From: S5-A14a sp050908895
GTDB taxonomy: Bacteria; Bacillota; Clostridia; Peptostreptococcales; Anaerovoracaceae
DNA length: 64,000 nt
Reading direction: 5' to 3'
Assembly: GCA_050908895.1 (NCBI GenBank)
Contig: CP171222.1
Span: 1,426,001 to 1,490,000 of the forward strand
The notes under the pieces were generated by a model. That model had not been told where the DNA came from. It saw nothing but the letters and a program-made list of their open reading frames with translations, and did no database searches. Shown one piece after another: positions 19,598 through 27,276 of the stretch; the stretch's first letter is position 1, and the number at the start of each line of letters is the position of its first letter. Position numbers and translations under genes: made by a program.

Positions 19598-19696
19598 TTA
19601 ATCATCCTTGGTTATTTCTTTGTAAATTTTCACTAGCACAATCAATGTTGCGATGGTGATTGATAAAGATGTGATATCTATTATTAAATTTAACAT
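19598..19696 (-). CDS. 32-residue hydrophobic peptide
   Basis: A short frame starting MLNLIIDITSLSITIATLIV and ending in a charged tail (VKIYKEITKDD). It is a single membrane helix, similar in layout to small toxic or regulatory peptides of mobile elements. No clear ribosome site is visible, so the call rests on composition and on its place before the HTH gene. Confidence 0.4.
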   Translation of the reverse strand: MLNLIIDITSLSITIATLIVLVKIYKEITKDD

Positions 19697-19758
19697 ATTG
19701 TTTGCAATGTGACTATTATATTGTTATACTGTAGATAACCCCTGAGGGGGTAGGGGAA

Positions 19759-19857
19759 TTACTTCCCCTTTTTCTTAATTGCCTTGTAAGCGATTATTGC
19801 GATTGCTAGCTCTAAAATCGTCTTTACAAGGCTTATTATTTTTTCTATAATTTCCAC
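19759..19857 (-). CDS. 32-residue membrane peptide with lysine-rich tail
   Basis: Begins at GTG 19857 behind AAGGAGG and encodes one hydrophobic helix (MEIIEKIISLVKTILELAIA...) with a KAIKKKGK end. A longer frame to 20004 is open, but the good ribosome site and the promoter just upstream favour this start. The function is unknown; a type I toxin-like or holin-like role is only a guess. Confidence 0.55.
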   Translation of the reverse strand: MEIIEKIISLVKTILELAIAIIAYKAIKKKGK

Positions 19858-19884
19858 ATTGCTTACCTCCTTCCTTATGTATAT

Positions 19885-19913
19885 ATAATACCATAGGTAC
19901 ATACCTATGTCAA
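19885..19913 (-). promoter_or_regulatory. Promoter with palindromic operator for the membrane peptide gene
   Basis: Perfect TTGACA (19908-19913), 17-bp spacer, TATTAT (19885-19890). The spacer contains the perfect palindrome ATAGGTA-TG-TACCTAT. Confidence 0.75.
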
Positions 19914-19934
19914 CAGCTTTTGTAAAATTTTTTA

Positions 19935-20114
19935 TTATTTTTTTATTTCTTTTCTGATTAGCTCTTTTATAGCGCCTTGCTTGCTCGATTGTTTGTCGAG
20001 CCATTCAAATATATCTGAGTCAGTTTTTAAGTTTAACTTCATTGTAAAGTTTTTTGTGTTCTTTTTGTCATACCTTTCTTGGGGTGTGTACTTTTTTTCT
20101 TTGATTTGTTTCAT
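19935..20114 (-). CDS. 59-residue small DNA-binding-like protein
   Basis: Starts at ATG 20114 after GGAGATG and encodes KKYTPQERYDKKNTKNFTMKL followed by a segment with TDSDIFEWLDKQ and GAIKELIRKEIKK. It resembles the small KKYTPQERY proteins of clostridial and streptococcal mobile elements, which look like ribbon-helix-helix regulators. Its promoter and that of the next gene share the same operator, so it may regulate itself and the membrane peptide. That is inference. Confidence 0.65.
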   Translation of the reverse strand: MKQIKEKKYTPQERYDKKNTKNFTMKLNLKTDSDIFEWLDKQSSKQGAIKELIRKEIKK

Positions 20115-20139
20115 TTAAATCATCTCCTTTTTTATATGT

Positions 20140-20168
20140 ATAATATCGTCGGTATTTACCTATGTCAA
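20140..20168 (-). promoter_or_regulatory. Promoter with operator for the 59-residue gene
   Basis: Perfect TTGACA (20163-20168), 17-bp spacer, TATTAT (20140-20145). The spacer begins ATAGGTA-AA-TACC, matching the operator at 19885-19913 at the same position. Confidence 0.75.
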
Positions 20169-20204
20169 TAGTTTTTATAAACTTTTTTAAAATATTTTTG
20201 CAAT

Positions 20205-20230
20205 AAAAAAAGAGGGCTTATGCCCTCTTG
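20205..20230 (-). terminator. Terminator after a cell-wall-binding-like fragment
   Basis: GAGGGC-ATAA-GCCCTC followed by TTTTTTTATTG on the minus strand. Confidence 0.8.
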
Positions 20231-20365
20231 TCTAAAATCGTTATCTTGCCGTCGTCAGAGATATTTAATACCTTATTTTGCACCATCTCACCGCTTGGTG
20301 TAAACATGTACCATGTATCACCTACAAGCCTAAACTCGTCAGATACCATGTCCCCATCAGAGACG
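20218..20365 (-). pseudogene. C-terminal fragment with a wall-binding-like repeat
   Basis: About 48 codons with DTWYMFTPSGEMVQNKVLNI, which resembles a choline- or glucan-binding type repeat, then a stop. The upstream part ends exactly at the inverted repeat of an IS256-family element and is not found on the other side of it. It is a remnant; the parent protein is not known. Confidence 0.5.
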
Positions 20366-20532
20366 GTGTGAAATTTTTTCTGTAAATTCAGATCTTCTAT
20401 GATAATTGATGTGGCTTAACAGCAGAAAACTGCAGTTAAGCCATATTTATTTAATAACAAAAATAAGCTGGTATGTCAAGAGAGCCCAGTAGTCTGGGCG
20501 GATATTTACTCTTGATATTCCGCCTTTTGTTG

Positions 20533-21777
20533 CTATACCAGAATCCGATCAGGGTACATGATTTCCAGTTCACCACGAACTTTTCCCCAGTTTCGGATTG
20601 GCATTGTCCATTTTTTGGCAATCTCGAAAGTTCCCAGATATAGAGCTTTTATTAGTGCCTGGGAGCTTGGAAATACGTCGCGCTGCTTGTTCAATCTACG
20701 ATAACAAGAATTCAGTGATTCTATGGCGTTTGTAGTGTAAAATGCGGTGCGAACCTCCTTAGAAAACTTGAAGATTGGGGATATTGCATCCCAGTTTTCA
20801 TGCCAGCGATTCATCGCACTTGGATACTGCACAGACCATTTTTCTGTTACAGACTCTAACTGCTTTTTGGCAACTTCTTCATCTGCAGCAGTATAGATTG
20901 TCTTTAAATCTTTTGCAAATGCTTTCATATCCTTGTTTGCAACGTATTTAAGCGTGTTTCTAACCATATGTACAATACAACGTTGCCGCTCCGTTTTGGG
21001 AAATGCCGTAGAGATTGCATCCTTGATACCGGTTAAACCATCAGAGCAAAGAATGAGAATGTCCTGAACTCCACGATTCTTTAGGCTGTTCAATACAGAC
21101 AGCCAGTACTTACTACTTTCGTTCTCACCAACAACAATGCTTAGGACTTCTTTCATACCATCTTCATTAATACCAAGCACCACATATGCTGCAAGTTTCC
21201 TGATTACACCATCATCACGTACTGAAAAGTGTACAGCATCAATAAAAACGATTGGGTACACAGCTGACAAAGGACGATTCTGCCATTCCTCAATTCTTGG
21301 AAGGAGCTTATCTGTGATATCCGATACCATTCCTTCGCTTACCTCAAATCCATAAATGTCCTCTATGGTTTCTGAAATCTGTCGTGTAGTCATTCCCTTT
21401 GCATACATTGAGATAATCTTCTCATCAATTGAAGAAATATCTTTTTGACGTTTTGGAAGTACTTGCAGTTCAAAGGAACTTTGGCGATCCTGAGGCACAT
21501 CTACCTCGAATTCACCGTATTTACTACGCACAGTTTTAGCTTTCGTGCCATTACGATAGTTTGCCTCGCCGGATCTTTCATAACGATTATAACCAAGATG
21601 GTCATCCATTTCTGTTTCAAGCATATCTTGAATTGTTCCGGAAAGTAGATCTTTTAAGGCATCTTGAATATCCTCAGCAGACTGGATATCATACTCCTGA
21701 AGCAAGCCTTGGATAATATTTCTTTTTCCCTCAGTCATTGGTTTTGGTTTGTAAACTTCTTTTTTTCTGTTTGCCAT
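20533..21777 (-). CDS. IS256-family transposase
   Basis: 414 residues, full length. The DDE triad can be placed at D180 (FIDAVHF), D246 (LCSDGLTG) and E353 (TTNAIESLN). The C-H motif (RQRCIVHMVRNT) typical of this Mutator-like family is present. No frameshift, so it may be active. The ribosome site AGGAGACC lies inside a hairpin (see 21783-21828). Confidence 0.95.
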   Translation of the reverse strand: MANRKKEVYKPKPMTEGKRNIIQGLLQEYDIQSAEDIQDALKDLLSGTIQDMLETEMDDHLGYNRYERSGEANYRNGTKAKTVRSKYGEFEVDVPQDRQSSFELQVLPKRQKDISSIDEKIISMYAKGMTTRQISETIEDIYGFEVSEGMVSDITDKLLPRIEEWQNRPLSAVYPIVFIDAVHFSVRDDGVIRKLAAYVVLGINEDGMKEVLSIVVGENESSKYWLSVLNSLKNRGVQDILILCSDGLTGIKDAISTAFPKTERQRCIVHMVRNTLKYVANKDMKAFAKDLKTIYTAADEEVAKKQLESVTEKWSVQYPSAMNRWHENWDAISPIFKFSKEVRTAFYTTNAIESLNSCYRRLNKQRDVFPSSQALIKALYLGTFEIAKKWTMPIRNWGKVRGELEIMYPDRILV

Positions 21778-21782
21778 AATAA

Positions 21783-21828
21783 AAGGTCTCCTATGATTTT
21801 AATATTTTATCATAGAAGACCTTTGTAT
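21783..21828 (-). promoter_or_regulatory. Hairpin that hides the transposase ribosome site
   Basis: Arms AAAGGTCTTCTATGAT and ATCATAGGAGACCTTT, directly before the start at 21777. The 3' arm contains AGGAGACC. A long transcript from outside the element would fold it and shut off translation. Confidence 0.7.
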
Positions 21829-21856
21829 TGTTTAATTTACAGAGATTTTTTCACAG

Positions 21857-22962
21857 GCTCAAGTTTTCCATAGCATTTGTAGTATATATTAACTTTCTTA
21901 TTCCTTCTGGGTATTTAAAATATGTTGACAATTCTACCCAGTTATTTTTCCAAGAGTTTACACACATTGGATATTTTTTACCCCATTTTTCTTCAAAGAC
22001 TCCTAGATTTGTTAGGGCTAAGTCTTCGGTTGGTGCTTTGTATACTGCTTTTAGGTCTTTCATTAATTCTTTGATGTCTTTGTAGGATACATACTTTGTT
22101 GAGTTTCTTATATGCATTTTTGTATTTCTGCTTTTGGATATACTGCTACTATCGCCTGTGTGAATCCTGGGAGGTTGTCTGTTGATACTGTTAGGATATC
22201 TTCAAGACCTCTTTCTTTTAACTGATTTAATACTAAAAGCCAATATTTGCTTGATTCATTTTCTCCTACCCACATGCCTAATATTTCTTTAAATCCTTCT
22301 AGATTGTAGCCTAGGGCAATGTATACTGCTTTTTTGACTACTATGTTGTTTTCTCTTACGTGATAGTGTATGGCGTCTAAAAAGACCATAGGATAGATTT
22401 TTTCTAGTGGTCTATTTTGCCACTCTTCTATGGTTGGTAGTATTTTGTTGGTTATTTTACTTACCATTGTTTCTGATATGCCAAATCCATAGATTTCTTT
22501 TATGTGACTTGATATGTCTCTTGTTGTCATTCCTTTCCCATACATTGATATTATCTGATTTTCTATGTTTGATATGTCTTTTTCGTATTTTCTTAATGCT
22601 TGTGGTTCAAATGTTCCTTCTCTGTCTCTTGGTATGTTTAAATCTATGTTCCATATGATGACCTAACTGTTTTCTTGCTTGAACCGTTTCTAGTGTTTAA
22701 TGATAGTGGTTTTTCACCGTATTCATAGTCTAAATGCTCATCTAATTCTGCTTTTAATAGTTCTTCCATTGTATCACCAAGAAGATCTTTTAGAGCTTCT
22801 TGAATATCTTGTGCACTTTGAGGTTGATATTCTTCAATTAACATTTTTGCTATTTTGCTTCTTCTTGTTTCTGGTCTTCTTCTTGGCATAAAAATTCCTC
22901 CTGATTAGTTTTTAATTACCCTAATCAGGAGGTTTCTATACACAAAATTTTACACAGTCTCT
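21857..22962 (-). pseudogene. Broken IS256-family element and transposase
   Basis: The right end has an IS256-type inverted repeat (TTTTACACAGTCTC, ending about 22962). The transposase begins at 22889 (MPRRRPETRRSKIAKML), is frameshifted near 22644 and again near 22110, and is cut after TTNAMEN at 21857, where the complete IS256 element begins. The missing C-terminal part is not seen on the other side. The sequence is related to, but clearly different from, the complete copy. Confidence 0.9.
22897..22932 (-). promoter_or_regulatory. Hairpin that hides the ribosome site of the broken transposase
   Basis: Perfect 12-bp arms CCTCCTGATTAG and CTAATCAGGAGG; the second contains AGGAGG, seven bases before the start at 22889. 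Confidence 0.7.
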
Positions 22963-23028
22963 TCTTTGAAAGACTCTTGCTGCCTTTTTAGTATAAAATT
23001 CGGGATAGAAACGCATCCCCTGTCCCAA

Positions 23029-23397
23029 TTATATATTTATATATATTCCTTTATACGATAGATTTTCTAAACATTCATTAAGATATTCTTCATTATGCTC
23101 TTTATAAATTGGATAACCTATGACCTCGTCTTTTAGATTATCATATTTGGGAGCAATTTTACCTCTATAATTTTTTTCCTTCCACTCTTGTGTCACCTTG
23201 TATCCTCTTCTCTCCATCTCATCCATTACAAGGGTATGATATTTATATAAACGATATGGAGAATACTGAAAAACATAATCTACAGTCTGGTGTTTCTTCC
23301 CCCATCCATTCCCTCTAAGTGCACAACATTCTCTATGTTGCCCTAATAACTGATTTCTAGGTAAAAGTGGTATTAATTTTTCATGCCAAAGTCTCAA
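23029..23397 (-). CDS. Pyrimidine dimer DNA glycosylase family protein (TIGR02328-like)
   Basis: 122 residues, starting at TTG 23397 after AAAGGAG. MRLWHEKLIPLLPRNQLLGQHRECCALRGNGWGK is typical of the Pyr_excise/TIGR02328 group related to T4 endonuclease V. The predicted role is excision of UV dimers or other base damage. It starts two bases after the preceding YbgA-like gene stops, so they are co-transcribed. Confidence 0.8.
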   Translation of the reverse strand: MRLWHEKLIPLLPRNQLLGQHRECCALRGNGWGKKHQTVDYVFQYSPYRLYKYHTLVMDEMERRGYKVTQEWKEKNYRGKIAPKYDNLKDEVIGYPIYKEHNEEYLNECLENLSYKGIYINI

Positions 23398-23398
23398 G

Positions 23399-23788
23399 TC
23401 ATTCTCCTTTCAATATAGTAGATTCTTGTAAATAATTGTTTGGATATTTCTTTAGTAAAACGCCAGTTATATAATCAATTACAGATTTTTGATCTATCTC
23501 TCCTGAGTTGTATTGAGCAAGTTTCATAAATAGGGTTTTCTTTTCAACTTCATTGGCACTATTTTTGAAATAACCCCATATATGGAGAATCGCATTATTA
23601 AAATCTTTTATACTCTCTCTTAATTTTTTTACTTTCTCAATTTTTTTCTGTAATACATCAAGTCTAACTATATCATTTTTTAAGTATTCTCTAATTTCCA
23701 AATATTCGCTATGGGACTTACTAAGAACTAAATACTTATTTTTTGCCCATAACTTTTCACATTCTATTCTTTGTCTTTTCTCTTCCAT
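23399..23788 (-). CDS. YbgA-family (DUF1722) protein
   Basis: 129 residues. CEKLWAKNKYLVLSKSHSEYLEIR and ILHIWGYFKNSANEVEKKTL match the DUF1722/YbgA family, which is often found with or fused to DNA repair or DUF523 proteins. Paired here with a DNA glycosylase, it may be a repair accessory; the molecular role is unknown. Confidence 0.75.
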   Translation of the reverse strand: MEEKRQRIECEKLWAKNKYLVLSKSHSEYLEIREYLKNDIVRLDVLQKKIEKVKKLRESIKDFNNAILHIWGYFKNSANEVEKKTLFMKLAQYNSGEIDQKSVIDYITGVLLKKYPNNYLQESTILKGE

Positions 23789-23915
23789 GATTTAAAACCT
23801 TAATCATTTCCTTTTCATTTTATTAATTATATTTGTAATGAATACTATTATACCATCTAATTATAAAAAGATAGGCAAGTCTGCCCTCTTATACAAGACC
23901 TCTCCATAAACAAAA

Positions 23916-23940
23916 CAGGGGACGGTTCTCTGTCCTGTAT
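23916..23940. repeat. Short hairpin repeat with GGGGACGG
   Basis: ACAGGGGACGGTTCTCTGTCCTGT is a small imperfect inverted repeat. A partly similar CCCCTGTCCC stands at 23017-23026. The remaining 23789-24008 stretch holds nothing recognised. Confidence 0.35.
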
Positions 23941-24008
23941 TAATTTATGGTATTATCTATATTTCCCTTTCTTCGATTCAAATTTCGGACCTTTAGACTC
24001 CCATATTT

Positions 24009-24655
24009 CTAATTGCTAAAATTCACATCTAGAAAAGTTTTCCAAAGACTTCTCCTTGTATATGAAAATTCTTCAGAAAAACTTATATTGTCATTAACAT
24101 AGAGTGAAACATCACCATCTTCAGTCATATCCAATATTTTACCAACTTCAAACCAATAGTTGTTTTCATCATTTTCAACTTCATATTCAGCCCAAAATTT
24201 AAAATTGTATTTATTGTCGCTATTCTTCGGTTCTTCTAATAAGTTTAAGTATAGTTTTCTCTCTGGATATGCATTAGGATTAGTTCTTGATATATATTTA
24301 CGTTTGTAAGCATAAGTTCCTTTAAGTCCTAAGTAAATTGAGGTTAGTCTTTGTTGACCATCTAGAACAGCAATTACTCCATCTGATCCTTTTAAATCTA
24401 CTTTTCATTGTGTCTATTTTTAACCTCATGATAATTTTTCATAAAGTCATAAAAATCATAGTCTTGTACATGTTCTTTATCTATTTGCCAAAATAAAAAT
24501 GTCCCAATTGGATACTCTCTCATCAAAGAGTCAAATAGTGTTTCAATTTGTTCAGCATCCCATACATATTCACGCTGTATGGAAGGTAATACATATCTAT
24601 TTGACGAAATATCCTTAATTACCTTTGCTATAGTGAGTGGTGTTTGATAAGCCAT
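24009..24655 (-). pseudogene. DUF262 (GmrSD N-terminal type) fragment, frameshifted and truncated
   Basis: The frame starts MAYQTPLTIAKVIKDISSNRYVLPSIQREYVW, typical of DUF262 nucleases. It breaks at an A-run near 24398 (NEK then stop), where one missing A would restore VDLKGSDGVIAVLDGQQRLTS in the next frame. That frame then ends at 24009, far before the usual length of 500-600 residues. The full family includes restriction enzymes against modified DNA. No partner gene is adjacent. Confidence 0.85.
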
Positions 24656-24977
24656 TATTCTCCTCCAAATAATAAGTACCTAGTTAAATTATTTTAATTT
24701 ATTTTATGTATACCCTTTTATATCATAAAACACACCAATATCAAAATCATTAAAAGGTATGGGTTTGAATTTTATATTCTGTGTGCATAAGATACAATTC
24801 TAAAAAATGAGCAATAAAAAAAGACCTCTTCTTAATGGTCTGTAAAAATCAAATGTTTTAGACAGGCTTGAAACAGCCACATTCTATGTTGTTAAATTGT
24901 ATCATTTATGCTACAGTTTTTTCTAGTTTTGTTATTTGTTATAATCTCCTTATCATCATGAAAGGAGGTTATATAAT

Positions 24978-25211
24978 ATGAAAAATATCTATGCATGTTT
25001 AATTGGTGAATGGGTTAATCTGTCTGCCGATGATACTGTGAAGATGGGTGAAGATATGTTGTCTGCAAATCAGTGGTATGAAGAAAATGCGTCAATATGG
25101 TCACCTCTAAATCGTGAGCCCGATACTTATTATGAGCTTGATTATGTTCACATCAGGTATCAAGGCAAGGATTACCGAATCAATCCAATTTTCATACAGG
25201 TAGTCGAATGA
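24978..25211 (+). CDS. Small conserved hypothetical protein
   Basis: 77 residues after a strong AAAGGAGG site. It contains IYACLIGEWVNLS, NREPDTYYELDYVHIRYQGK and YRINPIFIQ. Similar short proteins occur on clostridial mobile elements; no function is known. The preceding 24656-24977 stretch holds only a weak hairpin near 24821. Confidence 0.6.
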   Translation: MKNIYACLIGEWVNLSADDTVKMGEDMLSANQWYEENASIWSPLNREPDTYYELDYVHIRYQGKDYRINPIFIQVVE

Positions 25212-25213
25212 GC

Positions 25214-25387
25214 TTAAATATTCTTACTTAATCTTTCGACTATTTCGTTAATGTCTAAGTCGTCAAGTTTAATCTTGTCGGCTTTTTCATTTTCTTTAAA
25301 GTGGATTGTTTGCATTAAACTGTTCCACTCTCTCTTAGTAAATTTGCTTCTAAATGCTAAGAAGTCTTTTATGTCTTGTTTAGTCAT
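25214..25387 (-). CDS. 57-residue hypothetical protein
   Basis: An acidic-basic helical frame (MTKQDIKDFLAFRSKFTKRE...ERLSKNI) with a modest GCGAGG site before ATG 25387. It converges on the 77-residue gene with only two bases between the stops, which supports it as a real gene. Function unknown. Confidence 0.55.
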   Translation of the reverse strand: MTKQDIKDFLAFRSKFTKREWNSLMQTIHFKENEKADKIKLDDLDINEIVERLSKNI

Positions 25388-25446
25388 CCTCGCTTCTTGA
25401 TGTGGGAGTGGGCATCAAAATGTATCAAAATGTATAGAAAAATAGG

Positions 25447-25475
25447 TTGACACCGAGACGGGTTGGGTATAGAAT
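25447..25475 (+). promoter_or_regulatory. Promoter of the serine recombinase gene
   Basis: TTGACA (25447-25452), 17-bp spacer, TAGAAT (25470-25475), about 200 bp before the recombinase start. Confidence 0.65.
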
Positions 25476-25516
25476 TAATATAAATTTAATGACTGGATTA
25501 GCTTTTAATCCTACCA

Positions 25517-25660
25517 AATGCCTTAAGCCTATGCTTAGGGCATTTTGCGTTTATTGGGGAGTAAAGAATGTTGAATGATAAAAACTTTACAAGTTTTAGG
25601 GAACAAATAGGGATATTAAAAGAAAGCCCTTATATGTCAAATAAGGGTATTTTTATACTC
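25517..25660 (+). promoter_or_regulatory. Two terminator-like hairpins in the recombinase leader
   Basis: The first hairpin has arms AAATGCC and GGGCATTT (25517-25550) and is followed by TTGCGTTT. The second has GCCCTTAT and ATAAGGGT (about 25627-25650), followed by ATTTTTAT. Both lie between promoter and start, so transcription of the recombinase may be attenuated. Confidence 0.55.
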
Positions 25661-25677
25661 TGAATTAGGAGGTAACC

Positions 25678-27204
25678 ATGCGAGCTGTAATATATGCTAG
25701 ATACTCTAGCCACAACCAAAGAGAGGAATCTATAGATGGTCAACTAAGAGAGTGTAAGGCTTTCGCTAAAAGAAATGATATAAAAGTTATTGACGAATAT
25801 ATCGATCGTGCACTTTCTGGTAAGACAGATAACCGCCCCGCTTTCCAGAAACTTATAAAGGATAGTGATAAGGGTAAATTTGACGTGGTTATCATGTATA
25901 CTTTAGATCGCTTTGCAAGAAATAGATATGACAGCGCTGTGTATAAAGCAAAGCTCAAGAAAAATGGTGTAAAGGTTCTTTATGCTAAACAAGAAATTTC
26001 TGATAGCCCCGAGGGGATCATATTGGAATCTGTACTAGAGGGGATGGCAGAATATTATTCCGAGAATCTTCGCCAAGGTGTGAAGCGAGGGCTGCATGAA
26101 AATGCATTAAAGGGATATGTAAACGGTGTTCCCCAGTTTGGTTATAAAAAGGGAGAGGATAAAAAACTTCACATTGAAGAAGCAGAAGCAAGAATCGTTA
26201 GAATTGTTTTCAGCAAATACGCAGAGGGGCTTAGTGTTGCTGAGATTATAAAATTTCTAAACGAAAAAGGATTTAAGAATAGAAAAAATGAATCGTTTGG
26301 ATCTAACGCTATATATAATATGCTAAAAAACATAAGGTATACGGGGGTTTATAAATACGACAAAGTGGTTTTAGATGGTGGAATCCCAGTTATTATCGAC
26401 AAGAAATTATTTAAAGCCGTCCAAGAGCGATTCCCGGTTAACAGCAAACTATCAGGAAAGAACAAAGCAAAAGAAGAATATCTACTCACAGGTAAACTGT
26501 TTTGTGGACACTGTAACTCTTTGATGATTGGTGAAAGTGGAACGTCTAAGTCTGGTAAAACATATAGATACTACAAATGCGCAAGTCGAAAAAGAAATGT
26601 CAAAAACGGATGTGACAAGAAAACTGTAAATAAATCCAAATTAGAAAGATTTGTCGTTTCTGTCACGGCTCAAAAGGTTTTAACAGATAAAAATATCGAA
26701 ATAATATCAGAGAGAGTGTTTGAATTAATAGAAAAAGAAAGAAAGGATACAAGTTTTTTATCAGCTTTAAAGTCTAATCTAAAAGACACTAATAAAAAAA
26801 TAGATAACCTTATGGTTGCTATCGAGCAAGGCATTATCACGCCCACCACAAAGCAGAGATTAACATCCCTCGAAGAAGAAAAAGAGGATCTGGAATATAG
26901 GATAAACAAAGAGCAGATAAAAAAGCCTGCGATCACGAGAGAACACATACAATATTGGCTACGTTCTTTTAAAGAAGGGGATTTGGAAGATGAAAATTAT
27001 CAAAAACAAATCATCAATACACTTGTAAATTCCGTATACTTGAGAGACACAGATGATGGCGAAGCCGAAATCGTGATAGTATACAACACAAAAAATACCC
27101 GAACCGTTGTTAAGAGTTCGGATATATTTTCCTTGGTAGGGCATGAGGGAGTCGAACCCCCAACCAACGGATTCGAAGACCGCTACTCTATCCAATTGAG
27201 CTAA
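25678..27204 (+). CDS. Large serine recombinase (integrase/resolvase)
   Basis: 508 residues. The resolvase domain carries catalytic S10 (YARYSSHNQREESI) and the DRFARN motif. A recombinase domain, a zinc ribbon (CGHCNSL...CASRK...GCDKK) and a long coiled coil follow. The start ATG has AGGAGG before it. The last 19 codons (GVEPPTNGFEDRYSIQLS) are read antisense through a tRNA-Arg gene, the mark of an element integrated at, or next to, that tRNA. The native stop was probably exchanged at integration. Confidence 0.9.
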   Translation: MRAVIYARYSSHNQREESIDGQLRECKAFAKRNDIKVIDEYIDRALSGKTDNRPAFQKLIKDSDKGKFDVVIMYTLDRFARNRYDSAVYKAKLKKNGVKVLYAKQEISDSPEGIILESVLEGMAEYYSENLRQGVKRGLHENALKGYVNGVPQFGYKKGEDKKLHIEEAEARIVRIVFSKYAEGLSVAEIIKFLNEKGFKNRKNESFGSNAIYNMLKNIRYTGVYKYDKVVLDGGIPVIIDKKLFKAVQERFPVNSKLSGKNKAKEEYLLTGKLFCGHCNSLMIGESGTSKSGKTYRYYKCASRKRNVKNGCDKKTVNKSKLERFVVSVTAQKVLTDKNIEIISERVFELIEKERKDTSFLSALKSNLKDTNKKIDNLMVAIEQGIITPTTKQRLTSLEEEKEDLEYRINKEQIKKPAITREHIQYWLRSFKEGDLEDENYQKQIINTLVNSVYLRDTDDGEAEIVIVYNTKNTRTVVKSSDIFSLVGHEGVEPPTNGFEDRYSIQLS

Positions 27205-27210
27205 TACCCC
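27134..27210 (-). tRNA. tRNA-Arg (TCG anticodon, CCA encoded)
   Basis: A 77-nt cloverleaf on the minus strand: acceptor GGGGTAT with ATGCCCT, D arm GCTCAATTGGATAGAGT, anticodon loop CTTCGAA, T arm with GGTTCGACTCCC, discriminator A and an encoded CCA. The last pair of the anticodon stem is a T-T mismatch and the first acceptor pair is G-T, so activity may be reduced. It overlaps the 3' end of the recombinase gene. Confidence 0.85.
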
Positions 27211-27276
27211 CCATCACCGTTATACCTATTATACAAGTAAAATTATTATTGGTCAACTAAACTTATATTCTAGATT

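Larger units (their letters stand above)
20366..21856 (-). mobile_element. IS256-family insertion sequence, complete
   Basis: About 1,491 bp. Its ends share the imperfect inverted repeat GTGTGAAA..CTGTAAATT (left) and CTGTGAAA..CTGTAAATT (right, reversed). It carries one full transposase gene. The two flanks are unrelated gene fragments, so no clean target duplication can be named. Confidence 0.8.

Noticed and set aside
19736..19772. G/C-run hairpins (ACCCCTGAGGGGG and GGGGAATTACTTCCCC)
   Set aside because: The T-run fits only the plus strand, where no gene ends; I could not assign them a role.
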